Shown here: piece by piece, positions 8,286 through 16,413 of the stretch
How the letters are laid out: each line of letters starts with the position of its first letter
How positions within the stretch are numbered: position 1 is the stretch's first letter
Assembly: GCA_963702535.1 (NCBI GenBank)
Contig: CAVPDG010000004.1
Span: 124,001 to 188,000, forward strand
DNA length: 64,000 nt
Reading direction: 5' to 3'
Origin: CAVPDG01 sp963702535
GTDB taxonomy: Bacteria; Chloroflexota; Anaerolineae; Anaerolineales; UBA4823
Notes under the pieces: model-generated
What the model was told of the DNA's origin: nothing
The model's database searches: none
The model's input: the letters and a program-made list of their open reading frames with translations, nothing else
Made by a program: the position numbers and the translations under genes

Positions 8286-9299
8286 ATGGTTCGCTGGGGT
8301 GTATTAGGGACGGCTCAAATCGCAAAAATATGCGTGATCCCGGCTATCTTGAAGTCCGAGAACGGGGTGCTGCAGGCCATCGCCAGCCGCACCCTGGTGA
8401 AGGCTCAAGCACTGGTTGAGAAACACCGTCAAGGGGTTGCTTACGAGGGTTACGCTGCATTGCTGGAAGACCCTGAGATAGACGCAGTTTATATCCCGCT
8501 GCCCAATCAACTGCACAAAGAGTGGACGATCAAAGCCCTGGGAGCTGGAAAGCATGTCCTGGTGGAGAAGCCGTTTGCGATGAACGCCAGAGAAGCTGAA
8601 GCGATGGCGGAAGCCGCACAGCGCTATGGCCGCCTGTTAATGGAAGCCTTTATGTACCGCTTCCACCCCCGCAGCCAGCGTATCAAACAACTTGTGGATG
8701 AAGGTGCTCTAGGCCGGATCTCGCTGATCCGCAGTGCTTTCACATTCCCCGTGAAGCGCGATGGCAGCAATGAGCGTCTGTTCTTGCCAGAGATGGGCGG
8801 CGGCTCATTATGGGATGTGGGCTGCTATGGGGTCAGCGTTGCCCGTTGGCTGCTGGGCGAGGAACCCACTACAGTCTCCGCACAGGCGGATTATAGCGAA
8901 AGCGGGGTGGATATCAATTTTGTTGGCACGCTGCGCTTCGTAAGCGGCGCGCTGGCAGTGGTTGAAAGCAGCTTTACCACCGCATTGCAGCAAACTTTTT
9001 CGGTCACGGGTGAAAGCGGCGCAATTGAGTTGCCCCACGATGCGTTTATCCCCTGGGAGAAAGACGCCACTTTCACCCTGCGAGGCGCCAACGATGAGCA
9101 TGGGCAGATCGTGACAGTTCCCGGCGCCGATGAATACCAGTTAATGATCGAGCACTTCGCAAATGCCGTGCAGGGTCATGTGCAACTGGCTATCTCCCCG
9201 GGGGGGAGTGTAAACCAGATGCGCATTCTGGATGCGCTGGCGCGGGCGGCGCGTTCTGGTGAAGTGGTGAAGTTAGGGGGTAGGGACTGGCCCAGTTAA
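8286..9299 (+). CDS. Gfo/Idh/MocA-family NAD(P)-dependent oxidoreductase
   Basis: A 337-residue dehydrogenase of classical length. The Rossmann fingerprint is GVLGTAQIA at the N terminus, followed by PLPNQLH and the catalytic-loop lysine in HVLVEKPFAM near residue 96. The C-terminal alpha/beta substrate domain carries GGGSLWDVGCYGVS, whose Asp and nearby Cys/Tyr replace the more usual GGG.L.D.G.H arrangement. It follows the fused dehydrogenase by eight bases (AGGA overlaps the preceding stop), so the two enzymes are probably coupled. The dimethylated-diol or xylose-dehydrogenase subgroup is the closest impression, but the substrate is not determinable. Confidence 0.88.
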   Translation: MVRWGVLGTAQIAKICVIPAILKSENGVLQAIASRTLVKAQALVEKHRQGVAYEGYAALLEDPEIDAVYIPLPNQLHKEWTIKALGAGKHVLVEKPFAMNAREAEAMAEAAQRYGRLLMEAFMYRFHPRSQRIKQLVDEGALGRISLIRSAFTFPVKRDGSNERLFLPEMGGGSLWDVGCYGVSVARWLLGEEPTTVSAQADYSESGVDINFVGTLRFVSGALAVVESSFTTALQQTFSVTGESGAIELPHDAFIPWEKDATFTLRGANDEHGQIVTVPGADEYQLMIEHFANAVQGHVQLAISPGGSVNQMRILDALARAARSGEVVKLGGRDWPS

Positions 9300-9330
9300 A
9301 GATAGCTATCGCTATACTGAACTTTGTGTA

Positions 9331-9810
9331 CTATGAGCTCGCCGTCTTATTCATAGTGGAATGTTCTTGGATAGCGTTGAAGAGAGCATCACCCTTCTCT
9401 TGAGAGTAAGCCCCTTCTGTCCGCCACAAGACGTTCCCTTGCCTATCCAGCACCAGCACCCAGATGGTGTCTTCATGGGGGATATCCAAAGCCTGCCGGA
9501 ATGCTTTTTTATCAATGTAAAGGGTGACTGTCTTCTGGCGGGTGGTTTGGTCGGGAATACCTGCTCGCATCCCTTCGTTAAGGAAGGTCTGCGAAAAGAA
9601 GTTCATCTTGTAAATGACCGGGAGCTCGTAGAACTGCACTCCTGGAAAGGATTGCTCGAGCTGGCGAGCGGTGGGGACCCAGGAATCGACCAACGCTTGC
9701 TGCCATTGTTGAAAAGCAATAACAAGAATCTTTAACTCTCCTTGCAGATCATCCGGCAAGGTGACTTTCTGGCGCAGAAGATTAGAACCTGTGACTTGAG
9801 GAAATCTCAT
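9331..9810 (-). CDS. thioredoxin-fold protein, ATP10/peroxiredoxin-like, without cysteines
   Basis: A 159-residue cytosolic protein resembling the ATP10/AhpC-TSA-like proteins. The beta-alpha elements LKILVIAFQQWQQ and the late DTIWVLVLDRQGNVLWRTEG strand pair look like a thioredoxin fold. No cysteine is present anywhere, so it cannot be a classical thiol peroxidase. The ATG at 9810 is preferred because GGAG lies seven bases ahead; a TTG four codons earlier would consume that site. It is convergent with the dehydrogenase pair and lies downstream of DoxX on the same strand (93 bp). A role in the neighbouring redox cluster is inferred from position. Confidence 0.6.
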   Translation of the reverse strand: MRFPQVTGSNLLRQKVTLPDDLQGELKILVIAFQQWQQALVDSWVPTARQLEQSFPGVQFYELPVIYKMNFFSQTFLNEGMRAGIPDQTTRQKTVTLYIDKKAFRQALDIPHEDTIWVLVLDRQGNVLWRTEGAYSQEKGDALFNAIQEHSTMNKTASS

Positions 9811-9903
9811 GTAATACTCCAACCAGTCTAATAACCACCAACTTATATTTTGTGGTACGCATCAATTTTAAAGGCAACAAACAAGGGTCAGCCTCTGCTT
9901 AAC

Positions 9904-10404
9904 TCAAACGCCCCTACGGACAACATCTGGGTCAGCTACCACCCTGCCGCCGCGCACCGTTGCACCGATCACCAATCCTGCGCTAATTAATACCATATTT
10001 TTAAAGATGTACTGCCCTTCCAGGGTCGGCGCATAGGGAAAGGCGGTAAACACTTCCTGTGGAAAGAGAAATATTGGCGAGATGGTTCCAAGCATCTGAA
10101 GGAACAACAGCAGCAGCGTGGCGCGCATGAAAATACCAAATATAAGGCCCAGGCCAATCAGGCTTTCCCAGACCGCTAAGATAAGGATAGAAACTTCCGG
10201 TGCAATCAAGCCAAAGGTCAAGCGCTCGATCGTACGGGTTGCCAGGTCAGCAGCCGGGCTGAGACCAGGGAAGAACTTAAGGGCGCCAAACCAGAGAAAG
10301 ACAAGCCCCATACTGATGCGGAGCAGTAGAATGCCGTAACGCGCCATCCATTGGGTAATCCGGGCATCCAAATAATCAAAAAGCGGGGTGATGTTTTGGG
10401 TCAT
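9904..10404 (-). CDS. DoxX-family membrane protein
   Basis: A 166-residue integral membrane protein with four predicted helices. LLLRISMGLVFLWFGALKFFPG is the typical first DoxX segment, and further helices include LILAVWESLIGLGLIFGIF and NMVLISAGLVIGATV. DoxX relatives take part in quinol or thiosulfate redox chemistry and in membrane oxidative-stress complexes. The gene is divergent from the SDR gene and shares with it a 178-bp intergenic region holding two mirror-image promoters and a common palindromic operator. Confidence 0.85.
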   Translation of the reverse strand: MTQNITPLFDYLDARITQWMARYGILLLRISMGLVFLWFGALKFFPGLSPAADLATRTIERLTFGLIAPEVSILILAVWESLIGLGLIFGIFMRATLLLLFLQMLGTISPIFLFPQEVFTAFPYAPTLEGQYIFKNMVLISAGLVIGATVRGGRVVADPDVVRRGV

Positions 10405-10455
10405 ATGAATAACCAGTTCAAAATGTAGAAGAGGATATATTTATTTAACTAGAAC

Positions 10456-10542
10456 AGTATAATCCATAACTGTCGTTTTGTCAATATATTGTATATATAT
10501 AATAGACATTATATTGACAAATCAAAATAAATGCGATAAGAT
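10456..10542. promoter_or_regulatory. divergent sigma70 promoters with shared operator (DoxX / SDR)
   Basis: Minus strand: TTGACA (10484-10479) and TATACT (10461-10456), 17-bp spacer, toward DoxX. Plus strand: TTGACA (10514-10519) and TAAGAT (10537-10542), 17-bp spacer, toward the SDR gene. Each -35 is embedded in the same sequence: ACAATATATTGACAA on the minus strand (10492-10478) and ACATTATATTGACAA on the plus strand (10506-10520). The two form an 11-base inverted repeat (TTGTCAATATA / TATATTGACAA) around a TA-rich centre. A repressor bound here would block both promoters. The identical 15-mer recurs at 11998-12012. Confidence 0.75.
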
Positions 10543-10581
10543 AAATCTCAGCAAAATCCTGATGGCTACTAGGATGTGACT

Positions 10582-11211
10582 ATGAAAACCGCACTCATTT
10601 GGGGCGCGGGTGGAGGAATAGGCCGGGCAATCGCCCGCCGATTAGCCAGAGAAAACTGGAAAATCCTGGCGGCTGGACGGAATTTAAATTCCTTCACCGA
10701 TCTCACCGATTTCGTCTACGATGTCGAATTGAGCGACGCTTTTTCGGTACAGTCGGCTATCACTTCTATCAGCCAAGAGGTGAACGAGGCGGACCTTTGG
10801 GTATATGCCGCCGGCGACATTGCTTCGCTGCGAGTCAACGAGATGAGCCCACTCGACTGGCAGCGTATTATCCAGGCTAACCTGACCGGAGCGTTCCTGA
10901 CCACCCATTATTCCTGGCCGCTGCTCTCAAAGGAAGCTCACCTTTTTTACCTGGGAGCGGTCAGCGAACGCATGCGCCTGCCAGGGTTATCGGCCTACGC
11001 CGCGGCTAAAGCTGGCCTGGAAGCTTTCGCCGACGTGGTGCGTAAGGAAAGTCGGCGCAAGGTTACCGTTGTGCGTCCCGGGGCAGTAGATACCAGCTTT
11101 TGGAGTGAAGTCCCTTTCAAACTACCTGCCCACCACCTGAAACCGGAACAAGTTGCCGCCCGGATCATCCAGGCTTATACCGAGGGACACCAGGGACAAC
11201 TGGACATATAA
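10582..11211 (+). CDS. short-chain dehydrogenase/reductase
   Basis: A compact 209-residue SDR. The NAD(P) fingerprint is GAGGGIG at residues ~8-14, the second strand keeps AAGDI in place of NNAG, and the catalytic Tyr-Lys pair is in SAYAAAKAG near residue 140, preceded by the serine of LGAVS. The reading ends soon after the PGAVDT segment, so the C-terminal extension is short. An AGGA seven bases before the ATG at 10582 decides that start over a GTG two codons upstream. It is expressed from the right-hand member of a divergent promoter pair. Substrate is unknown; the company of DoxX and an FMN reductase suggests carbonyl or quinone detoxification. Confidence 0.85.
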   Translation: MKTALIWGAGGGIGRAIARRLARENWKILAAGRNLNSFTDLTDFVYDVELSDAFSVQSAITSISQEVNEADLWVYAAGDIASLRVNEMSPLDWQRIIQANLTGAFLTTHYSWPLLSKEAHLFYLGAVSERMRLPGLSAYAAAKAGLEAFADVVRKESRRKVTVVRPGAVDTSFWSEVPFKLPAHHLKPEQVAARIIQAYTEGHQGQLDI

Positions 11212-11310
11212 AGGGTGATATGCACATCTTTTTGCGTGAGTATAGTAGAAGTTAACACTGCCCTTCAGGATTTTAGACGACGCAATGAATAACGATAAGG
11301 AACAATTCAA

Positions 11311-11895
11311 ATGATCTATTCCCGCACATTCGATATACTAGGAATCTCGGGTAGTCTACGCCAAGCGTCTTACAACACTGCTCTATTGAGGGCGGCTGAA
11401 GGTCTTATGCGTACCGATATGTCCATGGAAATTTTTGACCTTTCGCCCTTGCCAATGTTCTCCCAAGAACTCGAGAATCCATTTCCGGAATCAGTGGTCC
11501 ATTTTCGCACCCTGCTGGCACAAGCAGATGCTGTATTGATCGCCGCACCTGAGTATAACGCTTCAATCAGCGGCGTCCTAAAAAACGCTATCGATTGGGC
11601 ATCTCGTCCGCCGCAGAATCCATTGAACGGCAAGCCTGTAGCCATTATGGGAGCCAGCAAAGGCAATTTTGGTACGCTGAGAGCCCAATTGCATCTGCGC
11701 CAGATATTGACACACGTTGGCGCTTTGCCGCTTGGTAAGCCTGAAGTATTGGTTGCGCGTGCCGAGCAGGTATTCAACGCCGAAGGGAAACTGGTAGATC
11801 CAGCGACGGGCGGCTATCTTCAAGATTTACTTACCGCCCTGGCTAGTTGGATTCAGCTTGTAGAGGGCGCAACTGGCTCTCTCGTCAGGAGATAG
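11311..11895 (+). CDS. NAD(P)H-dependent FMN reductase (chromate/quinone reductase-like)
   Basis: A 194-residue flavodoxin-fold reductase. The phosphate-binding loop GSLRQASYN near residue 14 and the flavin-binding PEYNASISGVLKNAIDW segment near residues 76-92 are diagnostic of the NADPH_dep_FMN_red family (ChrR, YieF, azoreductase-like), which perform two-electron reduction of quinones or metals. AAGGA lies nine bases ahead of the ATG. It is 100 bp downstream of the SDR gene in the same direction and fits a small redox-defence cluster. Confidence 0.9.
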   Translation: MIYSRTFDILGISGSLRQASYNTALLRAAEGLMRTDMSMEIFDLSPLPMFSQELENPFPESVVHFRTLLAQADAVLIAAPEYNASISGVLKNAIDWASRPPQNPLNGKPVAIMGASKGNFGTLRAQLHLRQILTHVGALPLGKPEVLVARAEQVFNAEGKLVDPATGGYLQDLLTALASWIQLVEGATGSLVRR

Positions 11896-11997
11896 CCTTA
11901 ACCCGGGCTAGTAAATCTGCTCTTCCTGGAGCACCAGCTCTTTGTCTGGCAACCCCTGGCTGAGAAATTACAACGCAACTATCTATATAAATACTAG

Positions 11998-12034
11998 ACA
12001 ATATATTGACAATTACTGATTTTATTGTTATATT
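11998..12034 (+). promoter_or_regulatory. sigma70 promoter with the same operator, ahead of two small membrane proteins
   Basis: TTGACA (12006-12011) and TATATT (12029-12034) are 17 bp apart. The -35 lies inside ACAATATATTGACAA (11998-12012), identical to the sequence at the DoxX promoter and one base different from the SDR promoter. This links the three transcription units in one predicted regulon. The predicted transcript begins about 35 bases before the ATG at 12077. Confidence 0.72.
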
Positions 12035-12076
12035 GAATTTAATTATGTTATCAATTCGGAGAAGTGGTGGAGAAAT

Positions 12077-12256
12077 ATGAACAACTACATGCGAATCAGC
12101 AAAATTACGATATTAATTGCAGCCGGTATGTCCTTCTTGCTATCTGTTTATCTGTGGTTCACCGGTGACAAAGAAACCGGCCTGTTTGTAGGCATCTGGG
12201 TGCCATCGATCCTGTCCTTTGGCGCCTTAATGCATTCTGGAAGAAGTGCAAAATGA
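12077..12256 (+). CDS. small two-helix membrane protein (59 aa)
   Basis: A 59-residue reading that starts MNNYMRISKI and ends MHSGRSAK. Two hydrophobic segments (residues ~10-28 and ~35-51) are separated by a short polar loop containing TGDKETG, followed by FVGIWVPSIL. A GGAG lies four bases before the ATG. Its stop TGA overlaps the ATG of the next small gene (ATGA), so the two are translationally coupled. I do not recognise a named family. The good ribosome site, coupling and dedicated promoter with a shared operator argue that it is real. A role as a membrane accessory peptide in the redox cluster is an inference from position. Confidence 0.7.
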   Translation: MNNYMRISKITILIAAGMSFLLSVYLWFTGDKETGLFVGIWVPSILSFGALMHSGRSAK

Positions 12257-12360
12257 ACGAAACGCTTCTTTTTATTTTTGGCTTTATCGCAACGATCGTG
12301 GCAATCGGCCCATTGGTGATTGCAGGCATCAGCGAACAACGATCAAAAAAAGATAGATGA
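12253..12360 (+). CDS. single-helix membrane microprotein (35 aa)
   Basis: A 35-residue reading beginning MNETLLFIFGFIATIV and ending with the basic tail EQRSKKDR, consistent with one membrane helix and a positively charged cytoplasmic end. Its ATG overlaps the stop codon of the upstream small membrane protein (ATGA), so translation is probably by reinitiation. After the TGA the same frame stays open for another 35 codons to a TAA at 12466-12468 and is hydrophilic and protein-like (DKLDIDLDKRQEMIEPLIA). Function unknown. Confidence 0.6.
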   Translation: MNETLLFIFGFIATIVAIGPLVIAGISEQRSKKDR

Positions 12361-12572
12361 AACCACTTTGCAGACACACATGACCAACCTCACGAAGTAA
12401 ATGTTGTAGACAAGTTAGATATTGATTTAGATAAGCGCCAGGAGATGATTGAACCCCTCATTGCATAATTGGCCGACAATTTGGTCATATTCAGCTTGAT
12501 CAAACAAGCCCATTGGAACGTTCTTAACGCTTTTTCCCCCTTTGTACTGCTTCCTTCACCTGCGGTTTTTTC
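12361..12572. other. intergenic stretch between small membrane genes and the radical SAM operon
   Basis: The first ~105 bases continue the frame of the 35-residue microprotein after its TGA; the rest is the convergent 3' flank of the radical SAM gene. From 12528 the sequence is the source of the fragment duplicated at 4531. I see no clear terminator for either side. Confidence 0.5.
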
Positions 12573-13907
12573 CTACAAAGACCAGGCCTCGCTCGGTTTG
12601 TTGAATTGCACCGCGGTTCCAGTTCGGGCGCGCAGCGCCTCCGGCAGCTCCTTCAGGTAGGTTGTTGGCAGGTCCGGCGAGAGATACACGGCTCCTTTGA
12701 ATAGCTCCCTGTCATCTTTCAATACCCCTGTCCGGCGCGCCTCGTGCACGATATCCTGCAAACCTGTCCACAGGTACACGCCGATCGTCACCCACACTCC
12801 ATTGGGGATTTCATAATTGTCCAGCACACTCAGCGTCTCGGCGATGGTTTCGGGCGTCTCTCCCGGCGCTCCCAGCATCAGCGAGACCCCAAAGGGGATC
12901 TTTGACCGGCTCAGCGTTCCCAGCGCTTCCCGCACCTGCTGCGGTGTATAGCCCCGTTTCATCCGCTTCAGCATGCTCTCCGAAGCCGACTCGACCGAGA
13001 GATTGGCATAGAAGCACCCCGATTCTTCCATCAGCCGGCAGAAGCTGTCCGTGATCTCGATCGGTCGCAGATCCCCGCTTCCCCATTGAAGTTCCGCTTT
13101 TTCCATGATCAGTGCCCGCAGGATCGCTTCCGCGTGCTTGCGCGGCGCGTTGAAATTATTGTCGCAAAACATCACTCTGCGGCTACCCGTGCTCTCCAGG
13201 ATGTGCCTGGCTTCAGCCAGCACCCGTTGTGGGCTTTTCAGCCGGTAGCGCTTGCCTTCTAGTTTGCTGTATGGGCAGTATGTACAGGCGAAGGCGCAGC
13301 CGCGTTTCGTCAGGATGGCAGGCGTGATCTTCCTCTGGGCATACGGCCCCCAATCCAGCAGGTCATAAGCCGGCAGAGCTTGCTGATCCAGATCTAGCAC
13401 CGGGCGAGGGGGTGTCTCCTGGTAAATTCCATCCTTTCTTGCCACGCAGCCCGGCGCCGCGGTTAGATCCCCTCCCTCCACCATCAGTTTCAGGAATAGC
13501 GGAAAAGCATCTTCCCCTTCACCGCGGATGCCGTAATCCAGATCCAGGTAATCCAGCCAGTCCCGCGCAAAGTAATTAAAGCCCGGTCCGCCCAGTACGA
13601 TCCGGGCGGGCGAGACCTGGCGGATGGTATCGGTGATCTCCTTCACCCTCGGGCGCAGGTCGCTGTGCCGCGTCCCCAGAGGCGCTCCGCGGTCAACTGT
13701 GTCCCCAAACACCAGCCGGATGGATACCCCTACCACGTCCGGTTGGAAAGCCTCCAGTCTGTTGCTCAATTCGCCCTTCAGGTCGTCGGCGAACAGCCGA
13801 TCGTAGATATGCACTTCGTGTCCCGCCTGGCGCGCCGCTCCTGCCACGTAAACTGGCCCACTCGGAGCCGCAGGCTGTGTGTTGGATGATACGATAAGTA
13901 CTTTCAT
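12573..13907 (-). CDS. cobalamin-binding-type radical SAM protein
   Basis: A 444-residue protein. Residues ~1-140 form a B12-binding-like Rossmann domain (MKVLIVSSN..., RIVLGGPGF) lacking an obvious DxHxxG motif. Residues ~190-400 are a radical SAM domain with the cluster motif GCAFACTYCPYS, that is C-x3-C-x2-C, near residue 207. Such proteins use a [4Fe-4S] cluster and S-adenosylmethionine for methylation or rearrangement at unactivated carbons. The ATG overlaps the stop of the acyltransferase gene (ATGA), giving translational coupling, and it is the last gene of a nine-gene operon. A 223-bp copy of its 3' end lies at 4531-4753. Substrate unknown. Confidence 0.9.
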   Translation of the reverse strand: MKVLIVSSNTQPAAPSGPVYVAGAARQAGHEVHIYDRLFADDLKGELSNRLEAFQPDVVGVSIRLVFGDTVDRGAPLGTRHSDLRPRVKEITDTIRQVSPARIVLGGPGFNYFARDWLDYLDLDYGIRGEGEDAFPLFLKLMVEGGDLTAAPGCVARKDGIYQETPPRPVLDLDQQALPAYDLLDWGPYAQRKITPAILTKRGCAFACTYCPYSKLEGKRYRLKSPQRVLAEARHILESTGSRRVMFCDNNFNAPRKHAEAILRALIMEKAELQWGSGDLRPIEITDSFCRLMEESGCFYANLSVESASESMLKRMKRGYTPQQVREALGTLSRSKIPFGVSLMLGAPGETPETIAETLSVLDNYEIPNGVWVTIGVYLWTGLQDIVHEARRTGVLKDDRELFKGAVYLSPDLPTTYLKELPEALRARTGTAVQFNKPSEAWSL

Positions 13908-14740
13908 GCTCCACGCTTCTCGATTTCGAGTCGGTATTCATCCAGACCGTACCCGCTCTCGATCAATTCGATCAGTTTTCTTGTGAAACGCGTCGCCGGC
14001 GCCCCATCGATAACATCGTGGTCGAAGATGATCGTCAGGTTCATCAGCTCGCGCAGCGCGATCTTCCCTTCCACTTCTACCGGCTTGCGGGCGATGCCTC
14101 CCACCACCAGGTCGAGCACGTGCGAGCCGTTCGAGATGCCCCACCCGCTGTGCCCCTTGCCGAACATGCCCACCGATGAGATCCCCACCGTACCCGCCAG
14201 CGCCGTGACGATCGTCGGGTCGCGGCGCTGCATCGTCCGGAAAGTGGACTTGAATAGGCTGGATAGCGGCCATGGCAGCAGCAGCGCCGAGCGGAACCAG
14301 GAGGCTTCTTTAGCTTCCGGGGTTTCCTGTCTCGCCTGCACCGCCCGGATCTCCTCGTGAATCTCGCTGAAGCTCTTGCGGTTGGCGCCTCGGATGACGT
14401 GCCCTCTCAGGATGAGTTTCTCCCCCTTCTTGAGCTCGATCATGAACCCCACGTCCACATCATCGAACATCACCACTTTTCTACGACCCTTCCGGTATGC
14501 CTGTACCGTTTTGTCCTCATCCACCGCTCGTGCCAGGCACCCGATCAGGTATCCTGTGAAGGAAAGCGTCTCGCCTGTGATGGCTTTGTATTCCTCGATG
14601 AAGTCCCTGGCGGTAGACACATCCACTTCCAAAAGGGCATACATGCTGTGCCGGTCCGCTTTTAGCTCCTGGAAAGCCGCCATGCCCCGCCGCTCTGCTG
14701 AGAGCTCAACAACCTGGTAGGTTCCGCTTGTTTTATTCAT
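13904..14740 (-). CDS. stand-alone 2-oxoacid dehydrogenase-type acyltransferase (no lipoyl domain)
   Basis: A 278-residue protein consisting only of the catalytic domain of dihydrolipoamide acyltransferases, which shares its fold with chloramphenicol acetyltransferase. The active-site region is FDHDVIDGAPATRF near residue 240, matching the DHxxxDG motif, and the trimer core is recognisable (GTVGISSVGMFGKGHSGWGI). Lipoyl and E3-binding domains are absent, so it probably transfers an acyl group to a small acceptor. The ATG at 14740 is chosen because GAGG lies eight bases ahead and a paralogue (19120-19951) starts at the same homologous point. A GTG at 14815, overlapping the previous stop, would add pentapeptide-like repeats encoded by a 15-bp tandem array. 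Confidence 0.85.
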   Translation of the reverse strand: MNKTSGTYQVVELSAERRGMAAFQELKADRHSMYALLEVDVSTARDFIEEYKAITGETLSFTGYLIGCLARAVDEDKTVQAYRKGRRKVVMFDDVDVGFMIELKKGEKLILRGHVIRGANRKSFSEIHEEIRAVQARQETPEAKEASWFRSALLLPWPLSSLFKSTFRTMQRRDPTIVTALAGTVGISSVGMFGKGHSGWGISNGSHVLDLVVGGIARKPVEVEGKIALRELMNLTIIFDHDVIDGAPATRFTRKLIELIESGYGLDEYRLEIEKRGA

Positions 14741-14745
14741 TTTTG

Positions 14746-14820
14746 TTCCTCTCAAGTTTGATCCTCTCAAGTTTGTTCCTATCAAGCTTGTTCCTCTCAA
14801 GCCTGTTTGTGTCACGCTCG
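14746..14820. repeat. 15-bp tandem repeat carrying ribosome-binding-site-like units
   Basis: Four units of TTCCTCTCAAGTTTG with few changes lie at 14746, 14761, 14776 and 14791, and a fifth, degraded unit follows to 14820. On the minus strand each reads CAAACTTGAGAGGAA, so each contains a GAGAGGAA Shine-Dalgarno-like core. The array lies directly before the acyltransferase ATG at 14740. Confidence 0.85.
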
Positions 14821-16326
14821 TTTACGATTTGCCCGCAAGATCAGCGCGCTGCGCAGCACAGCCCAGAGACCGGCAAAACTACCGCAGGACAGGGCGATGC
14901 ACACATAATCTGGTGCAAAGAGCCGCATGAACCCCCGCAGCTTGCCCAGCAAGGGCGCCAGTGTCAGCGCCGTAAGCAGGTTGGGGATGAACGGCAGCAG
15001 GATATACTGCCGCCACATCCGCCCGCGGCTGGGGCGCGAATCGGGCTGGCTGTTCCAGTGCTGCAGCAGCAGCGCTGTTGCAGCCACGCCCAGCATTTGC
15101 AGCGCCGGGATGAGCAGCATGCCCCGCATCACCCACGGCGCCGCGCCCAACATCTGCCGCGCAGGCGCCTCTCCCGCCAGCAATTGCGCTGCCAACATGC
15201 CCATCTCGTCAAATGTCATCTTCATCATCGCGTGGTTAGCATTGAAGAGCAATACGATACCTTTCCTTTGGTCAGGTACGAGCGCCATGAACGCCCCAAA
15301 GTCGGGGACGACGCCGCTATGCGAGACGATCCTTGACCTGCCGGCCTCCTGGTCGATCCATCCCATGCCGTAGGACCCCAGCGCCATACCCATTTCCTTG
15401 ATCTCTGCCGCTCCTCTATGCATCGCTTGAATGCCTGCTTCCGAGAGCAACTGTCTTCCTTTGTATCTCCCTCTGTTGAGCTGTGCGATCAGGTAGTGCG
15501 CCATGTCTTCGGCGCTGCAGATCAGCTGTCCGGAGGGCAGCGAGCCAGGTGGGACGCGCAGCTCGCCTGCGGCGACGGGAAATCCAAACCAGTAGCGGTG
15601 CCCCACCGCCAGCCCGTCCTGTTGCGCCGCGGCTTTCGATGTATAGCTATGCCGCATCTCCAGCGGATCGAAGATGTGTTTCTGGATATACTCGGCGTAC
15701 GCCTCGCTGCTGGCAGCTTCCACGATCAGACCCAGCACGTTGTAGTTGGTGTTGCTGTACTCGAATTTCTCGCCCACCTTGCGCCTCAGCTTGAGCGTAG
15801 CCAGCGAGCGCACTTGCTTCTCGGTTGCCTCAGTTTGCTCCTCCAGGTCGCTGAGGCTTGCCAGTCCAAGCGACGTGGGCAAGCCGCTCGTCTGGTTGAG
15901 CAGGTGGCGCACCGTCATCTGCGCGGACGCCTGCGGGTCAGCCACGCAGAACCAGGGAAGGTAGCGCTGCACTGGGGCGTCTAGCTCCACCTTCCCTGCC
16001 TCCACCAGTTGCATCACCCCCAGCGCCGTGATCGACTTGGTCAGCGAGCCGATGAAAAAAGGCGTCTGTGGGTCAGGTGCCTCACCGCCCGGACTCCTCC
16101 GTCCGAATCCCCGCAGGTGCGTGATCTGCTCCCCCTCCACGATCGCCAGCGCGACGCCCGGTATCTTAAATCGCCGCATTTGCTCTTCAACGAAGGCGTC
16201 AATGGTGGCGTAGTTCCTGCGGCTCGGCGCCGGATGAGCTGGGGCGTTTGCCGCGCGCAGCCGGTAAAGCACCCCCAATGCAGAGCAAGCCAGCAGAATC
16301 GGGAAAAGAAATGGTTTAATTCGCAT
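14812..16326 (-). CDS. membrane-anchored serine hydrolase (beta-lactamase/D-aminopeptidase family)
   Basis: A 504-residue protein of the PF00144 fold. An N-terminal signal anchor (KPFLFPILLACSALGVLYRL) precedes the catalytic domain, where S-x-x-K is SLTK near residue 94, Y-x-N is YSN near residue 193 and the third motif is HSG near residue 336. The last ~120 residues add about four hydrophobic helices, so the catalytic domain faces outside and is tethered at both ends. Relatives are esterases, D-amino-acid peptidases or transpeptidase-like. It sits between an M28 peptidase and an acyltransferase in the operon, suggesting trimming or release of an amide- or ester-linked product. Its stop overlaps a possible GTG start of the acyltransferase. 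Confidence 0.87.
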   Translation of the reverse strand: MRIKPFLFPILLACSALGVLYRLRAANAPAHPAPSRRNYATIDAFVEEQMRRFKIPGVALAIVEGEQITHLRGFGRRSPGGEAPDPQTPFFIGSLTKSITALGVMQLVEAGKVELDAPVQRYLPWFCVADPQASAQMTVRHLLNQTSGLPTSLGLASLSDLEEQTEATEKQVRSLATLKLRRKVGEKFEYSNTNYNVLGLIVEAASSEAYAEYIQKHIFDPLEMRHSYTSKAAAQQDGLAVGHRYWFGFPVAAGELRVPPGSLPSGQLICSAEDMAHYLIAQLNRGRYKGRQLLSEAGIQAMHRGAAEIKEMGMALGSYGMGWIDQEAGRSRIVSHSGVVPDFGAFMALVPDQRKGIVLLFNANHAMMKMTFDEMGMLAAQLLAGEAPARQMLGAAPWVMRGMLLIPALQMLGVAATALLLQHWNSQPDSRPSRGRMWRQYILLPFIPNLLTALTLAPLLGKLRGFMRLFAPDYVCIALSCGSFAGLWAVLRSALILRANRKRA

Positions 16327-16413
16327 CGGTCGGCTCTCCGTTTTGCTCCTTCTCAGAAGCTATCTTCCACTTTGGTGCATCCTGCCGGGTCCTCCAGCAG
16401 TGGATTATTCGCC

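Noticed and set aside
14740..14815. Pentapeptide-repeat N terminus on the acyltransferase
   Set aside because: It is encoded by a short DNA tandem repeat upstream of a good ribosome site, and the paralogue lacks it.
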